Under the pieces are notes generated by a model. The model saw only the letters and a list, made by a program, of their open reading frames with translations, had not been told where the DNA came from and made no database searches. From the NCBI RefSeq assembly GCF_007830155.1, contig NZ_VLKY01000012.1:124001-188000 (forward strand): a DNA stretch of 64,000 nucleotides. Direction: 5' to 3'. The translations under genes were made by a program, and so were the position numbers. This DNA comes from Pseudomonas duriflava. Its GTDB lineage: Bacteria; Pseudomonadota; Gammaproteobacteria; Pseudomonadales; Pseudomonadaceae. Below, piece after piece: positions 48,444-58,566 of the stretch (position 1 is its first letter; the number at the start of each line of letters is the position of its first letter).

Positions 48444-50924
48444 CTAAAAGGAACTGACCGTCGTAGGCGAGGCCGGAGACAGACTCGACAATAGTCGTTC
48501 AATCTCCTGGAAGTTAGCCGGCTTAGTCAGATGATAGTCGAAACCCACTTCTTTAGACTGAACTCGGTCCTGTTCAGCGCCCCAACCTGTCAGTGCAATG
48601 ATGGCCATATCCTTCAGCTTGGGCTTCAAGCGCAACGCCTTAGCTACCTCAAAGCCGTTCAGGTCTGGAAGGCCGATATCGAGAAACATGACATCGGGCC
48701 GGAAGCTTTCAACTGCTTCCAAGGCTTGATAGCCATCATGAACCATATGAAGGGTATGCCCGCTCATTTCCAGCAGTGTAGAAAGAACTTCGGCTGCATC
48801 AATGTTATCGTCCACAACAAGGATGCGAAGACCGCCACGCTGCTCGTCAATGTGGGGCTGATGTATCCGCAAGGGCAATACCTCGGTGCTTTTCTGGTCA
48901 ATCGTGGGTATATGAACCCGGAACTTGCTTCCGCCTCCCAAACCAGGACTAGTAGCCATAACAGTTCCGCCATGCAGCTCTACCAACCGCTGTACAAGCG
49001 TAAGACCAATCCCAAGGCCATCCTGTGCCTGCGCGCTGCCCTGATCAACCTGGGCGAACATATCGAATACCGTACCGAGCGCTTCGGCAGTCAGACCAAT
49101 ACCGTTATCAATAACTGTAATGTCTACTGCATCGTCAGCCTGTTCGACGCCCAGGGTAATGCAGCCACCTTTTGGGGTGTACTTTGCCGCGTTGTTGAGC
49201 AGGTTACTGATAACTTGAGCCAGACGCGTAGGATCTGCGTCTAAAAGCAGTGGTTCTTCAGGCACCTGTACGCTCAGGTTGTGTGCACCCGCTTCAATCA
49301 ACGGCAAACTGGTGTCGATAGCCGTCGAGATAATGCTTTGCAAAGTAACGCGCTCTTTTCTAAGCAGGAGTTTGCCCTTGGTAATACGGGCCACGTCCAG
49401 AAGATCATCAATCAAGTGCGTCATGTGCGCGGCCTGGCGCTCCATCATTTCACGCACGCGCCCCAGGGTGGCACGGTCATCACTGGCCAGCTTCATGACC
49501 TCGAGCCCACTCAGGATCGGCGCCAGGGGATTGCGAAGCTCATGCGCCAGGGTGGCAAGAAACTCCGTCTTGCGGCGGTTCGCTTCGGTAAGCTCTTCAG
49601 TCAACGCTCGTAAATCGGCCTCCGCCTGTTGACGCTCCATCAATTGCTGGTGCCGATCCAAAACCAGAGCAACTGTATTTAAGAGCAGCCCCATCGACTC
49701 GCGATCTGCCGCCGTAGGTTCCCAGGGATGATCCCGGTATACCGCCAGGGTTCCTAGTACTCGCCCTTGAGGCGAAAGAATCGGCTGAGACCAGCACGAA
49801 CGAAGACCATGTGTAAGCGCAAGCGTCTTGAAATCCTTCCATAAGGGGTCTTGAGCGATATCCGTGACCATAACCGGCTCGCCCCGATAGGCGGCCGTTC
49901 CGCAGGATCCCACCGCAGGGCCTACGCTCAAGCCGTCGATTGCACTGGAATACGTTGCGGGAAGCGAAGGTGCGCTACCATGGCGGAGGCAACCCGTCGC
50001 CGGATCCATCAACAGCACCGAGGCCATGATCGTTTCGCCTGCTCCCTCCTCTGCTGCGCGGGTCAGTACGTCCAGAATAGCGGGCAATGGCGCACCGGCT
50101 AACGCCAGCTCAAGCGCTTTTTTCTGCCCCAATGCCACCGCTTCTGCCCGCTTCCGCGAGGTGATATCGACTACAGTACCTACCATCCGATCAGGCTGCC
50201 CTTTTTTCGAGCGGTAGATACTTCCTAATGCGCTGATCCAATGCACGCTACGGTCTGGCCATACAACGCGGCACTCGAAAGCCCATTCCCCATGCGTTGC
50301 TAGCGCCTGCTCATAGTCGCGCTGTAAACGTTCACGGTCATCGGGATGAACACTGGCAAGAAAGCGTTCAAGGCTCCATTCATCGACAGGCTGGCTATAA
50401 CCAAAACACTGGTCATGCAGACGCGAGGTACGTGCGCGGCCTGTCACGAGATCCAGCTCCCAATCGCCGACTTGCGCAGCGGAAAGCATGAATTGCAGCC
50501 GCGCTGCGTTTTCACGCTGCTCATCCTTGGCGACTTGCAGCGCCGTGACGTCCCGAGAAATCGACAGAATCGCCTCGACTTCACCTGTCTCGCTGCGAAC
50601 CGGTGCTACGGTGACATCCCACCATTTTGGCGCACCCTTGGCCGTTGGACAGAACGCGCTGAACCGAGTCACACGACCCGCACGGGCAGCGACCAGCGAG
50701 GCTTCGACCTCAGACTGACTTTCTTCAGGCCAAAAGGAACACCATGCCCCACCAAGCACAGTGCTTATATCGTCGATTTCCAGCGCACACTGACCATTCC
50801 GGTTTACTACGCGCAGACGCCCGTCAAGGTCGAGAAGTTTGACGCAGTCTGGACTGCCCTCGAACATCCACTGACTTAGGTGAAGCCAATCGGTCGATGC
50901 GTCGTGGTCATTCTGTATAGCCAT
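48444..50924 (-). CDS. Hybrid sensor histidine kinase (PAS-PAS-GAF-HK-REC)
   Basis: 826 residues, soluble. PAS (~10-130: MFEGSPDCVKLLDLDGRLRVVNRNG), PAS_3 (~145-260: YSQPVDEWSLERFLASVHPDDRERL), GAF (~270-425: SCGTAAYRGEPVMVTDIAQDPLW), then HisKA with H-box LATLAHELRNPLAP. The HATPase has DADPTRLAQVISNLLNNAAKYTP, VIDNGIGL and GLGIGLTLVQRLVELHGG. A receiver (~700-825: RILVVDDNIDAAEVL; VMFLDIGLPDLNGFEV) closes it. The input is unknown; no separate regulator gene is nearby. It is transcribed alone, opposite to its neighbours. Confidence 0.92.
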   Translation of the reverse strand: MAIQNDHDASTDWLHLSQWMFEGSPDCVKLLDLDGRLRVVNRNGQCALEIDDISTVLGGAWCSFWPEESQSEVEASLVAARAGRVTRFSAFCPTAKGAPKWWDVTVAPVRSETGEVEAILSISRDVTALQVAKDEQRENAARLQFMLSAAQVGDWELDLVTGRARTSRLHDQCFGYSQPVDEWSLERFLASVHPDDRERLQRDYEQALATHGEWAFECRVVWPDRSVHWISALGSIYRSKKGQPDRMVGTVVDITSRKRAEAVALGQKKALELALAGAPLPAILDVLTRAAEEGAGETIMASVLLMDPATGCLRHGSAPSLPATYSSAIDGLSVGPAVGSCGTAAYRGEPVMVTDIAQDPLWKDFKTLALTHGLRSCWSQPILSPQGRVLGTLAVYRDHPWEPTAADRESMGLLLNTVALVLDRHQQLMERQQAEADLRALTEELTEANRRKTEFLATLAHELRNPLAPILSGLEVMKLASDDRATLGRVREMMERQAAHMTHLIDDLLDVARITKGKLLLRKERVTLQSIISTAIDTSLPLIEAGAHNLSVQVPEEPLLLDADPTRLAQVISNLLNNAAKYTPKGGCITLGVEQADDAVDITVIDNGIGLTAEALGTVFDMFAQVDQGSAQAQDGLGIGLTLVQRLVELHGGTVMATSPGLGGGSKFRVHIPTIDQKSTEVLPLRIHQPHIDEQRGGLRILVVDDNIDAAEVLSTLLEMSGHTLHMVHDGYQALEAVESFRPDVMFLDIGLPDLNGFEVAKALRLKPKLKDMAIIALTGWGAEQDRVQSKEVGFDYHLTKPANFQEIERLLSSLSPASPTTVSSF

Positions 50925-50990
50925 GTATTCGCGGTCTCACTGCAGGGCTTAACGTATCCTTCGTAAGAGTTCAGCTAAACGGGCGCCTGC

Positions 50991-51014
50991 AAAAAAGCCC
51001 GGCTTGTTGGAGCT
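50991..51014 (-). terminator. Terminator-like hairpin upstream of hybrid kinase
   Basis: On the minus strand AGCTC-loop(9)-GGGCT (one G-U pair) is followed by TTTTT. It lies 66 bases before the kinase ATG. It could be a leader attenuator or end a small RNA. Confidence 0.4.
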
Positions 51015-51157
51015 GGACATTACCCCTCCCGGTCAAGAGAAAGGTGTCCTTCTGTCCAGCGATACAATATGAAGTTCGACCTGCGATACTGCACGAGGTG
51101 CCGACGATTCTGTGTCTAATCGTCATACCCGTTCTGCTCGAACTATTGGCATAGGGC

Positions 51158-51181
51158 AAAAAGCCATCGCACAACGATGAC
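51158..51181 (-). terminator. Terminator-like hairpin on minus strand in the xseB upstream gap
   Basis: On the minus strand GTCATCG-TTGTG-CGATGGC (seven pairs, one G-U) is followed by TTTTT. No annotated minus-strand gene ends here, so it may end an unrecognised transcript. Confidence 0.5.
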
Positions 51182-51319
51182 GGTAACATGCCTAGGCTGG
51201 GAAACCATCACTTGTGCTCTCGTATAATCAGCCGGCTGTCTTCAAATCTTCTTTTCCCTTATATGGAGCCAGCTTCAAGCCGTTACAATCGCGTTGGCTA
51301 CCCTATAGTTGTCATGTAG

Positions 51320-51349
51320 TTGTCGTGCGTAAAAAATGCCGTCTTATAG
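51320..51349 (+). promoter_or_regulatory. Candidate sigma-70 promoter for xseB-ispA
   Basis: TTGTCG, 18 bases, TTATAG. It lies 80 bases before the xseB ATG and precedes the ACTAGC/GCTAGT hairpin. Confidence 0.45.
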
Positions 51350-51376
51350 CGTCCCCGCGTAGAGCATTTGCTCGGT

Positions 51377-51394
51377 ACTAGCGCCTCTGCTAGT
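51377..51394 (+). repeat. Leader hairpin upstream of xseB
   Basis: ACTAGC-GCCTCT-GCTAGT: a perfect six-pair stem with a six-base loop, 35 bases before the xseB start codon and inside the predicted leader. Confidence 0.5.
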
Positions 51395-51428
51395 GTCCCG
51401 CGATTGTGTCACCATCTGAGATTGCCCC

Positions 51429-51671
51429 ATGGCTCGCAAGAAAGCACCTGACTTCGAACAATCCCTGGCTGAATTACAAACCCTGGTCGAACGCCTGGAA
51501 AGCGGAGAGCTTTCTCTGGAAGAGTCTCTAGGTGCCTTTGAGCAGGGCATCCGCCTGACCCGAGAGTGTCAAAGTGCCCTTACTCTGGCCGAGCAGAAAG
51601 TACAGATCCTGCTCGAGCGCGACGGAGCGCTTGCAGAAGTCCCATTCGACCCGCAAGGTGACGGGGCATGA
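51429..51671 (+). CDS. xseB: Exodeoxyribonuclease VII small subunit
   Basis: 80 residues. Typical pattern [44 protein letters not shown], the helical hairpin that binds XseA. Overlaps the ispA start by four bases. The xseB-ispA-dxs order is conserved in gammaproteobacteria. Confidence 0.96.
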   Translation: MARKKAPDFEQSLAELQTLVERLESGELSLEESLGAFEQGIRLTRECQSALTLAEQKVQILLERDGALAEVPFDPQGDGA

Positions 51672-52546
51672 TCGCCGCGTATCAGGCACGTAGCCAGGCA
51701 CGGGTGGATGCTGCGCTAGAAGCCTTGTTCACTCCGCCACGCGCTGAACTGGCACGTCTTTATGAGGCCATGCGCTATAGCGTGATGGGGAATGGCAAGC
51801 GTATTCGCCCTTTGCTGGTCTATGCTGCCTGCGAGGCCCTCGGTGGCGATCCTGTACGGGCAAACCAGGCGGCATGCGCCGTCGAGCTTATCCATGCGTA
51901 CTCCCTGGTACACGACGATCTCCCAGCCATGGATGACGATGACCTTCGCCGAGGCCGCCCCACAACTCATAAGGCTTATGACGAAGCCTGTGCCATTCTA
52001 GCAGGCGATGCACTGCAAACCCTGGCGTTCGACATACTGGCGCAGGCCCCTCAATCAGCCGAGACGCGTCTTGAAATGATTCGCGTCCTAACGTGGGCGT
52101 CAGGCCCTGCCGGCATGGTGGGAGGCCAGGCGATCGATTTGGAGTCGGTAGGCCGACACATCGACCAGGGCGCGCTGGAAACCATGCACCGCCACAAGAC
52201 CGGAGCCCTGATCGAGGCAAGTGTTCGTCTGGGTGCGCTCGCTAGCGGCCACGCTACTTTCGAGCAATCTGACGCCCTGGGTCTCTATGCCCGAGCCATT
52301 GGCTTGGCATTCCAGGTACAGGACGACGTGCTGGACATTGAAAGTGACACAGCAACACTGGGCAAACGCCAAGGGGCGGACGAAGCTCGCAACAAGCCGA
52401 CTTACCCTGCCCTATTAGGGCTTGAGGAGGCCAAGCGCTATGCACAGGCCCTGTGTGAACAGGCCTTGCATGCTTTGGAAGGCTTCGGTGAATCAGCCGA
52501 CCCCTTGCGCGCACTGGCGTTTTACATTGTCCAGCGTCGCCACTAA
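51668..52546 (+). CDS. ispA: Farnesyl diphosphate synthase (polyprenyl synthetase)
   Basis: 292 residues. First Asp-rich motif [25 protein letters not shown], second [29 protein letters not shown] and [16 protein letters not shown] are family segments. Makes C15 farnesyl diphosphate from IPP and DMAPP. Coupled to xseB by ATGA. Confidence 0.97.
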   Translation: MIAAYQARSQARVDAALEALFTPPRAELARLYEAMRYSVMGNGKRIRPLLVYAACEALGGDPVRANQAACAVELIHAYSLVHDDLPAMDDDDLRRGRPTTHKAYDEACAILAGDALQTLAFDILAQAPQSAETRLEMIRVLTWASGPAGMVGGQAIDLESVGRHIDQGALETMHRHKTGALIEASVRLGALASGHATFEQSDALGLYARAIGLAFQVQDDVLDIESDTATLGKRQGADEARNKPTYPALLGLEEAKRYAQALCEQALHALEGFGESADPLRALAFYIVQRRH

Positions 52547-52649
52547 TGACCGGGTGTACTATCATGAAGCCCTATATGACTGCTCGCTGTTGGGTGGTTG
52601 GAGGGCTTCGGGTAAACTCTGACCTTTCACCTCTTATAACGATGACCTG

Positions 52650-54575
52650 ATGCCCAAGACGCTGCACGAGATTCCACGCGAGCGGCCCGCCACGCCATTG
52701 CTCGACCGCATCGAAAACCCAGCCGCGCTGCGCCACTTGAGCGAGGCGGAGCTGGAAACGCTTGCCGATGAACTGCGTCATTATCTGCTGTTTACGGTAG
52801 GACAGACTGGCGGCCATTTCGGCGCAGGGCTCGGTGTCATCGAGCTGACCGTAGCCTTGCACTATGTCTTCGATACGCCGAAAGATCGGCTCGTGTGGGA
52901 CGTAGGCCATCAAGCCTACCCCCACAAGATCCTGACAGGGCGACGAGAACGCATGGGCACGCTTCGCCAGAAAGATGGCATAGCGGCTTTTCCGCGCCGA
53001 TCAGAAAGCGAGTACGACACCTTTGGCGTAGGACATTCCAGTACGTCGATCAGTGCGGCGCTTGGCATGGCTATTGCGGCGCGCCTGCAAGGTATCAAGC
53101 GCAAATCCGTGGCCATCATTGGTGACGGAGCCTTGACTGCCGGTATGGCCTTCGAGGCGCTCAACCATGCACCCGACGTCGAAGCCGACATGCTGGTTGT
53201 GCTCAACGACAATGATATGTCCATTTCGCGCAACGTGGGCGGCCTGTCGAACTACCTAGCTAGAATTCTTTCCAGTCGTACCTACCAAACCATGCGCGAG
53301 GGCGGTAAAAAGGTCCTCTCAAAACTGCCGGGCGCTTGGGAAATCGCACGTCGCACCGAAGAAGCGGCCAAAGGTATGCTGGTGCCTGGCGTACTGTTCG
53401 AGGAACTGGGCTGGAACTATATCGGCCCTGTTGACGGCCATGACCTGCCCACGCTAATCGCTACCCTGCGTAATCTGCGTGACGCAAAAGGCCCGCAGTT
53501 CCTGCATGTGATTACGAAAAAGGGTAAAGGCTTCAGCGCAGCCGAAGCTGACCCGATCGGCTATCACGCCATTACCAAGCTTGAACCCGCCGACGCGGCT
53601 CCCAAGAAAAGTAGCGGCCCGAAATATTCGAATATCTTTGGTGACTGGCTGTGCGACATGGCGGCTCAGGACATCAAGCTGGTTGGCATTACCCCGGCCA
53701 TGAAAGAAGGATCGGACCTGATCCGCTTCAGTGAGCAGTACCCGGATCGCTATTTTGATGTAGCTATTGCCGAGCAACATGCTGTGACCCTCGCGGCCGG
53801 CATGGCGTGCGAGGGCGCTAAACCCGTTGTCGCCATTTATTCGACGTTTTTGCAACGCGCCTATGATCAACTGATCCATGACGTCGCTGTCCAGAATCTG
53901 GATGTGCTGTTCGCCATTGATCGAGCTGGCCTGGTTGGAGAAGACGGACCGACCCACGCGGGCAGCTTTGATCTTTCTTACCTGCGCTGTATTCCGGGCA
54001 TGGTAATCATGACGCCCAGCGACGAAAACGAAATGCGACGCATGTTGACCACAGGTTACCGTTATGAGGGCCCGGCTGCTGTGCGCTATCCGCGGGGCAG
54101 CGGCCCTAATGCCGTCCTCGAGCCAGGTCTCGAGCCGCTGGAGATCGGACGCGGTGTTCTGCGCCGTCAGGGCCAGAGGGTTGCTTTCCTGGCCTTCGGT
54201 GTACAGCTTGCTCAAGCCATGCAGGTAGCGGAAGGTTTAGATGCCAGCGTGGCCGATATGCGCTTCGTCAAACCACTGGACGAAACATTGGTACGCCAGC
54301 TCGCCGAGACGCACGACCTGCTCGTAACGGTTGAAGAGAACAGCATTATGGGCGGTGCAGGCAGTGCGGTCAGTGAATTCCTGGCACGTGAAAACGTAAT
54401 CAAGCCCATCTTGCATCTGGGCCTACCTGACTACTACGTCGAACACGCCAAGCCCAACGAAATGCTTGCTGAGTGTGGCCTGGACGCAGCCAGTATCGAA
54501 CGCGCCGTACGTACACGCATGGAGCAACTCGACCTGCTTGTGGAAGTACCCGCTCTCGTGTCAAATCATCCCTGA
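52650..54575 (+). CDS. dxs: 1-deoxy-D-xylulose-5-phosphate synthase
   Basis: 641 residues. First enzyme of the MEP pathway, thiamine-diphosphate dependent. [17 protein letters not shown] with N in NDNDMSIS binds the cofactor. The catalytic His is in [25 protein letters not shown], and the transketolase motif is [19 protein letters not shown]-terminal [19 protein letters not shown]. With ispA it forms a compact isoprenoid-supply unit. An IR of seven bases (GAAGCCC/GGGCTTC at 52566-52609) lies in the gap before it. Confidence 0.97.
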   Translation: MPKTLHEIPRERPATPLLDRIENPAALRHLSEAELETLADELRHYLLFTVGQTGGHFGAGLGVIELTVALHYVFDTPKDRLVWDVGHQAYPHKILTGRRERMGTLRQKDGIAAFPRRSESEYDTFGVGHSSTSISAALGMAIAARLQGIKRKSVAIIGDGALTAGMAFEALNHAPDVEADMLVVLNDNDMSISRNVGGLSNYLARILSSRTYQTMREGGKKVLSKLPGAWEIARRTEEAAKGMLVPGVLFEELGWNYIGPVDGHDLPTLIATLRNLRDAKGPQFLHVITKKGKGFSAAEADPIGYHAITKLEPADAAPKKSSGPKYSNIFGDWLCDMAAQDIKLVGITPAMKEGSDLIRFSEQYPDRYFDVAIAEQHAVTLAAGMACEGAKPVVAIYSTFLQRAYDQLIHDVAVQNLDVLFAIDRAGLVGEDGPTHAGSFDLSYLRCIPGMVIMTPSDENEMRRMLTTGYRYEGPAAVRYPRGSGPNAVLEPGLEPLEIGRGVLRRQGQRVAFLAFGVQLAQAMQVAEGLDASVADMRFVKPLDETLVRQLAETHDLLVTVEENSIMGGAGSAVSEFLARENVIKPILHLGLPDYYVEHAKPNEMLAECGLDAASIERAVRTRMEQLDLLVEVPALVSNHP

Positions 54576-54580
54576 TGAAA

Positions 54581-54609
54581 AAAGGGCGAGCCTCTAAAAG
54601 CTCGCCCTT
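54581..54609 (-). terminator. Shared terminator between dxs and ribA
   Basis: AAGGGCGAG pairs with CTCGCCCTT across a ten-base loop. On the minus strand a T-run (TTTTTTC) follows, so it best serves ribA. On the plus strand it lies six bases past the dxs stop. Confidence 0.85.
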
Positions 54610-54619
54610 AATCCTTAAG

Positions 54620-55237
54620 TCAGGAAGGTAAAACCTCACCCTGATGCAAACTACCTAGCATATGCCCCAGCTTGCCAGCTTTGGTCGCCAGGTAGTGCTT
54701 GTTATGCGGGTTGAGCCCCGTTTGCAACGGCACACGCTCAGCTACTGGAATTCCCAGTTCCTCCAGCGCCTTTACCTTGCGTGGATTGTTGGTCATCAAC
54801 TTCAGCGCAGTAATACCTAGATGTTCCAGCATGGGACGGCACAAGCTGTAGGTGCGCTGATCCGCTCCAAAGCCTAGACGCTCGTTCGCTTCTACAGTAT
54901 CAGCGCCAGCATCTTGTAGCTCATAGGCACGAATCTTGTTGAGCAGACCAATACCTCTACCCTCCTGGCGTAGATATAGCAGTACGCCCCTCCCCTCTTT
55001 GGCAATGGCTCTCAAGGCTGCCTCAAGTTGAAAGCCGCAGTCACAGCGCAGACTAAACAAGGCATCGCCTGTCAGACATTCGGAATGTAGACGCCCCAAA
55101 ACGGGCTCTCCACTAGCGACATCGCCCAAGGTCAAAGCCACATGCTCCTTACCATCCGCTTCATCTAGAAAGCCGTGCATGGTAAAGATGCCGAAAGGCA
55201 TAGGTAGTTGGGATGCGGCGACAAAAACGACAGACAC
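54620..55237 (-). CDS. ribA: GTP cyclohydrolase II
   Basis: 205 residues. Opens GTP for riboflavin synthesis. The zinc site [20 protein letters not shown] is complete, and [22 protein letters not shown] gives the catalytic Arg/Tyr region. Start is GTG at 55237 (MSVVFVAAS) with AGGAG seven bases upstream. An extended -10 (TGCTATAAT) lies 26 bases upstream. Confidence 0.97.
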   Translation of the reverse strand: MSVVFVAASQLPMPFGIFTMHGFLDEADGKEHVALTLGDVASGEPVLGRLHSECLTGDALFSLRCDCGFQLEAALRAIAKEGRGVLLYLRQEGRGIGLLNKIRAYELQDAGADTVEANERLGFGADQRTYSLCRPMLEHLGITALKLMTNNPRKVKALEELGIPVAERVPLQTGLNPHNKHYLATKAGKLGHMLGSLHQGEVLPS

Positions 55238-55263
55238 CTTCAGGCTCCTATCGAAAAGGTTAT

Positions 55264-55272
55264 ATTATAGCA
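55264..55272 (-). promoter_or_regulatory. Extended -10 element for ribA
   Basis: TGC-TATAAT on the minus strand, with no good -35. It is 26 bases from the ribA start, giving a short leader. Confidence 0.45.
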
Positions 55273-55336
55273 TTTACCGAAAGCGACATTGTTAGTCATA
55301 AAAGCTATGACCCCATGTAGGTTCGATCTATGAACG

Positions 55337-55972
55337 TTAATGTTTGGCCTCGACATGCAGGACGCCCTGCTCTTCGTGCCAACCGACACGATTGAGAAAA
55401 TTCATGCCCAGCAATGCCTGGAGAGGATATTGGCCTTCGAGCACAACGGCATCTACGCCAAGCACTTCGATACTTCCAATTTTTACTCGGTCGAGCCGAA
55501 CAGCCCAGGCGCGCTTGTTGCCTCCTGCCGTATTAACCGTCATAGGGCGGCCCTGACGGTAATCGAGCCCCAGCCGACGGGCGTCGTCTTCGTTCATCGC
55601 CACCGATGAAGCGCCCGTATCTACCAAAAACTGAATAGGTCGATCATTGATAGAGCCGTTGGCCCAGTAATGACCATCGTTGCGCCGAGCAATGCTCAAC
55701 TGACGCTTTTGGGGCGCAGCAAAGCCATTACTGTACTCGCGATCCAGGCTGAATGTCCGTGTAGTTTCACCAACACGCAGTACGGCTTCACGGCTATCCG
55801 CTTTGATGAGTTCGACCTCACCTACCGTCTGCCCTACTTTGAGCATCTTGCGCTGACCATCAATATTGACGACCGCGGCGCCATTGAACAGGCCTACAAC
55901 CCTAACCTGCGTTGCTGCCATGAGCGAGACCGAAAACGCACTCAGGACGCCTACAAGAATTACTTTACGCAC
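55337..55972 (-). CDS. Periplasmic retropepsin-like aspartic protease
   Basis: 211 residues. N-terminal hydrophobic segment (VILVGVLSAFSVSLMAA), then a small beta domain, and a clan AA protease with FLVDTGASSVAMNEDDARRLGL (DTG catalytic motif), VKIGSIEVLGVDAVVLEG and ALLGMNFLNRVG. Only one DTG is present, so the enzyme must dimerise. TIGR02281-type family. Substrate unknown. It lies between pgpA and ribA on the same strand. Confidence 0.9.
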   Translation of the reverse strand: MRKVILVGVLSAFSVSLMAATQVRVVGLFNGAAVVNIDGQRKMLKVGQTVGEVELIKADSREAVLRVGETTRTFSLDREYSNGFAAPQKRQLSIARRNDGHYWANGSINDRPIQFLVDTGASSVAMNEDDARRLGLDYRQGRPMTVNTAGGNKRAWAVRLDRVKIGSIEVLGVDAVVLEGQYPLQALLGMNFLNRVGWHEEQGVLHVEAKH

Positions 55973-55996
55973 GCTGCCTCCGTGTAGCGTTCGAGA

Positions 55997-56515
55997 TCAA
56001 AAGCCGGCTGCGACATGTGCCCATCCCCAGACAAGCCCCTGCATGACTAGCCAGGCAAACACACCCGCCAGAAGATCATCGAGCATGATTCCCAGGCCGC
56101 CACCCACGTGCTCGTCGAGCCAGCTGATCGGCCAGGGCTTCAAAATATCCATAAAGCGAAAAACGGCGAACCCGACTATCCACCAGGCCCATCCGGTTGG
56201 TATTAACCAGAAGGTAATCCAAATACCAACCATTTCGTCCCAGACGATACCTTCGTGATCGTGTACACGCATATCGTTCGCCACCCGGCCGCATAGCCAG
56301 AAGCCGAACAACGTGAATCCGACGAGCATAAGCCAATAACCCCATCCCGGCAGTAACTGCCACAGCAGCACAAACGGAATCGCCACCAGCGACCCCCAGG
56401 TTCCTGGGGCCTTGGGTAAGGTTCCGGAGCCGAAACCGAACGCCAGGAAATGCCAAGGGTTACGCCATACCGCGTGCGATACGGGGATGTCTTCCTGTTT
56501 TGCTTGCTCGATCAC
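55997..56515 (-). CDS. pgpA: Phosphatidylglycerophosphatase A
   Basis: 172 residues with several membrane segments. FGSGTLPKAPGTWGSLVAIPFVLL, DMRVHDHEGIVWDEMVGIW (acidic residues) and FAVFRFMDILKPWPISWLDEHVGGGLGIMLDDLLAGVFAW are the family motifs. Removes phosphate in phosphatidylglycerol synthesis. Downstream of thiL by 24 bases. Confidence 0.96.
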   Translation of the reverse strand: MIEQAKQEDIPVSHAVWRNPWHFLAFGFGSGTLPKAPGTWGSLVAIPFVLLWQLLPGWGYWLMLVGFTLFGFWLCGRVANDMRVHDHEGIVWDEMVGIWITFWLIPTGWAWWIVGFAVFRFMDILKPWPISWLDEHVGGGLGIMLDDLLAGVFAWLVMQGLVWGWAHVAAGF

Positions 56516-56539
56516 GCGCGTCCTCGGTTCAAGTAGGCT

Positions 56540-57511
56540 TCAGGGCTTTGCAAAGTGTTGGTATCCCGTTTGGACGGGGGTAATGTCTCGCCCCAGTGCA
56601 TCGTGGACACAGACGCCTTGGCCATTGACGACTCGCCCGATAACGCTGACTTGAGGGAACTCGTCTTGTAGCTCCGCGATATGCCGCTCCGGCACGGTAA
56701 AAGCGAGCAGGTAATCGTCGCCGGCCGACAAGGCCAGGCTCCTGATCTGTGCCGGGCCAAACAGGGCAGCCAAGGCAGGGCTAACGGGAAGCCGCTCTGA
56801 CTCGATAACAAGACGGACATTCGAGGCAGCCGCAATATGCCCACAGTCGGCTAGCAAACCATCGGAAATATCCAGCGCCGCATGAGCTTTGCCACGCAAG
56901 GCTCGGCCCAACATGAATTGCGGCATGGGCGACCAGTAACGTGCCAGCAGCGTATCGACATAGGCGCCACGCTCCTGACGCTCACCCAGTACAAACGGCA
57001 AGGCCCCGCCCGCTTCGCCCGTCGCTCCTCCTACGCAAAGTAGATCACCTGGACGGGCTCCGGAGCGCATCAGGGCCTGGCCCTGAGGGACGCGCCCAAA
57101 CACGGTCAACGTGAGGGACAACGGACCGCGTGTGGTATCACCACCGAGGAGAACCATGTTGCACGCCTCGGCCATCCTGTCCAACCCCTGAGCGAACTGC
57201 TCGAGCCAGTCGAGTTTCACCTCGGGCAATGTCAGGGCTAGGGTGAAGCCCAGTGGCTCTGCGCCCATGGCTGCCAGATCGCTCGCGCTTACAGCCAGCG
57301 CTCGCTGGCCAAGCAGGAAACCATCACACACGCCGGGAAAGTGCACACCAGCCGTCAAGGTATCGGTCGAAACCGCCAACTGTTCAGATGCCGGCAGGCT
57401 CAGCAAGGCGCAATCGTCACCCAGACCGAGTGCGACGCCACTGCCAGGCCGTGCGCAACGCGCCGCAGCAAAATAGCGACGGATCAATTCGAACTCGGTC
57501 ATGGCGGTCAT
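56540..57511 (-). CDS. thiL: Thiamine-monophosphate kinase
   Basis: 323 residues. Phosphorylates TMP to TPP. GLGDDCALL with metal Asp, STDTLTAGVHFP, GDTTRGPLSLTLT and LDISDGLLADCGHIA. Starts at ATG 57511, one base inside the nusB stop (TGATG); a second ATG three codons on (MTEFELIRRYF) is the one closest to relatives. Confidence 0.96.
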   Translation of the reverse strand: MTAMTEFELIRRYFAAARCARPGSGVALGLGDDCALLSLPASEQLAVSTDTLTAGVHFPGVCDGFLLGQRALAVSASDLAAMGAEPLGFTLALTLPEVKLDWLEQFAQGLDRMAEACNMVLLGGDTTRGPLSLTLTVFGRVPQGQALMRSGARPGDLLCVGGATGEAGGALPFVLGERQERGAYVDTLLARYWSPMPQFMLGRALRGKAHAALDISDGLLADCGHIAAASNVRLVIESERLPVSPALAALFGPAQIRSLALSAGDDYLLAFTVPERHIAELQDEFPQVSVIGRVVNGQGVCVHDALGRDITPVQTGYQHFAKP

Positions 57512-57981
57512 CAGCGCTTGGCGCGCAGCTCCGCCGCTCGCAGCGTAGGTGCCAGCTTGTCGAGTACGCCGTTCACGAATTTGTGCCCGTCTGTTGCGCC
57601 AAAGGTCTTGGCTAACTCGATGCCTTCGTTGATGACAACACGATAAGGCACATCGATGCGGTTGCGCAGCTCATAGCAAGACATCCGCAGGATAGCCAGC
57701 TCGACCGGATCAACCTCGTCCAATGGACGATCGAGACACGGTGTGATCAGCTCGTCGATCTCGGTTTTCAGGCTCGGGACGCCGTGCAGGATCTCGTGAA
57801 AATAAGCGCCGTCCACATGGGAAAAATCATTGTCCACACGGAATTGGGCTTCGATCTCATTGATCGCCTGACCAGCCATATGCCACTGATACAACGCCTG
57901 AACTGAGAGACTCCGGGCCTCCCGACGCGCAGCAATCTTGCCACGCGGTGCTTTTGGCTTCTGGCCGTCTACAGCGCTCAC
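57511..57981 (-). CDS. nusB: Transcription antitermination factor NusB
   Basis: 156 residues. [19 protein letters not shown], then [54 protein letters not shown]. Binds the boxA of rRNA operons with NusE. Overlaps ribH by four bases and thiL by one. Confidence 0.97.
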   Translation of the reverse strand: MSAVDGQKPKAPRGKIAARREARSLSVQALYQWHMAGQAINEIEAQFRVDNDFSHVDGAYFHEILHGVPSLKTEIDELITPCLDRPLDEVDPVELAILRMSCYELRNRIDVPYRVVINEGIELAKTFGATDGHKFVNGVLDKLAPTLRAAELRAKR

Positions 57982-58454
57982 TTGGCCTCCAACTGCGACA
58001 GCAGGCTAACCATTTCGAGAGCGGACAGGGCGGCTTCGGCGCCTTTGTTTCCTGCCTTGGTACCCGAGCGCTCAATAGCCTGCTCGATGGAATCTACGGT
58101 CAGAACACCAAAGGAAACCGGTACGCCAAACTCCATAGATACCTGGGCCAGGCCCTTGGTGCATTCGCCGGCAACATACTCGAAGTGCGGTGTGCTGCCA
58201 CGGATCACGGCGCCCAGCGCAATGATGGCGGCGTATTCGTCACGCTGAGCAGCCTTCAGGGTTGCCAACGGAATTTCGAAGGCGCCCGGAACGCGAATGA
58301 TAGTAATGTCTTCTTCACGAATCCCATGGCGTACCAGGGCGTCTACGGCACCGTCAACCAGACTTTCTACAACAAAGCTATTGAAGCGGCCAACTACCAG
58401 GGCAAAGCGGCCTTTGGGAGCAATGAAAGTACCTTCGATGGTCTTCACGGTCAT
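57978..58454 (-). CDS. ribH: 6,7-dimethyl-8-ribityllumazine synthase
   Basis: 158 residues. [29 protein letters not shown] and [17 protein letters not shown] are the substrate-binding segments; [18 protein letters not shown] at the end. Start ATG 58454 ([19 protein letters not shown]); an upstream frame from 58487 is not homologous. It condenses the pyrimidine product with the RibB product. Confidence 0.97.
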   Translation of the reverse strand: MTVKTIEGTFIAPKGRFALVVGRFNSFVVESLVDGAVDALVRHGIREEDITIIRVPGAFEIPLATLKAAQRDEYAAIIALGAVIRGSTPHFEYVAGECTKGLAQVSMEFGVPVSFGVLTVDSIEQAIERSGTKAGNKGAEAALSALEMVSLLSQLEAK

Positions 58455-58566
58455 GAGCAGGTCTCGTCTGTTAAAGAACCGGGGCAATCGGGCCCCGTGA
58501 AATCAATTCGAACATCGGCACACGTGCTCGAGGCTCATGCGCCGGAAGGCCATCCATCGGCCTGTG

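Larger units (their letters stand above)
50925..51428. other. 504-base gap between hybrid kinase and xseB
   Basis: No convincing protein gene is seen. The gap contains two terminator-like hairpins on the minus strand (50991-51014 and 51158-51181), a candidate promoter for xseB (51320-51349) and a hairpin at 51377-51394. TAGTTGTC is repeated at 51306-51313 and 51318-51325. Confidence 0.6.

Noticed and set aside
48444-50924. Antisense frames of more than 150 codons across the hybrid kinase
   Set aside because: The minus-strand frame has complete PAS, GAF, kinase and receiver motifs, so the plus-strand frames are shadows.
50971-51189. A 72-codon minus-strand frame in the gap upstream of xseB
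   Set aside because: It spans both terminator-like hairpins and has low-quality composition with many Cys, Ser and Arg residues and no ribosome binding site.
54620-55237. A riboswitch or RFN element upstream of ribA
   Set aside because: The leader is only about 20 bases from the predicted start, and no RFN core sequence occurs there; the only FMN element is upstream of ribD.
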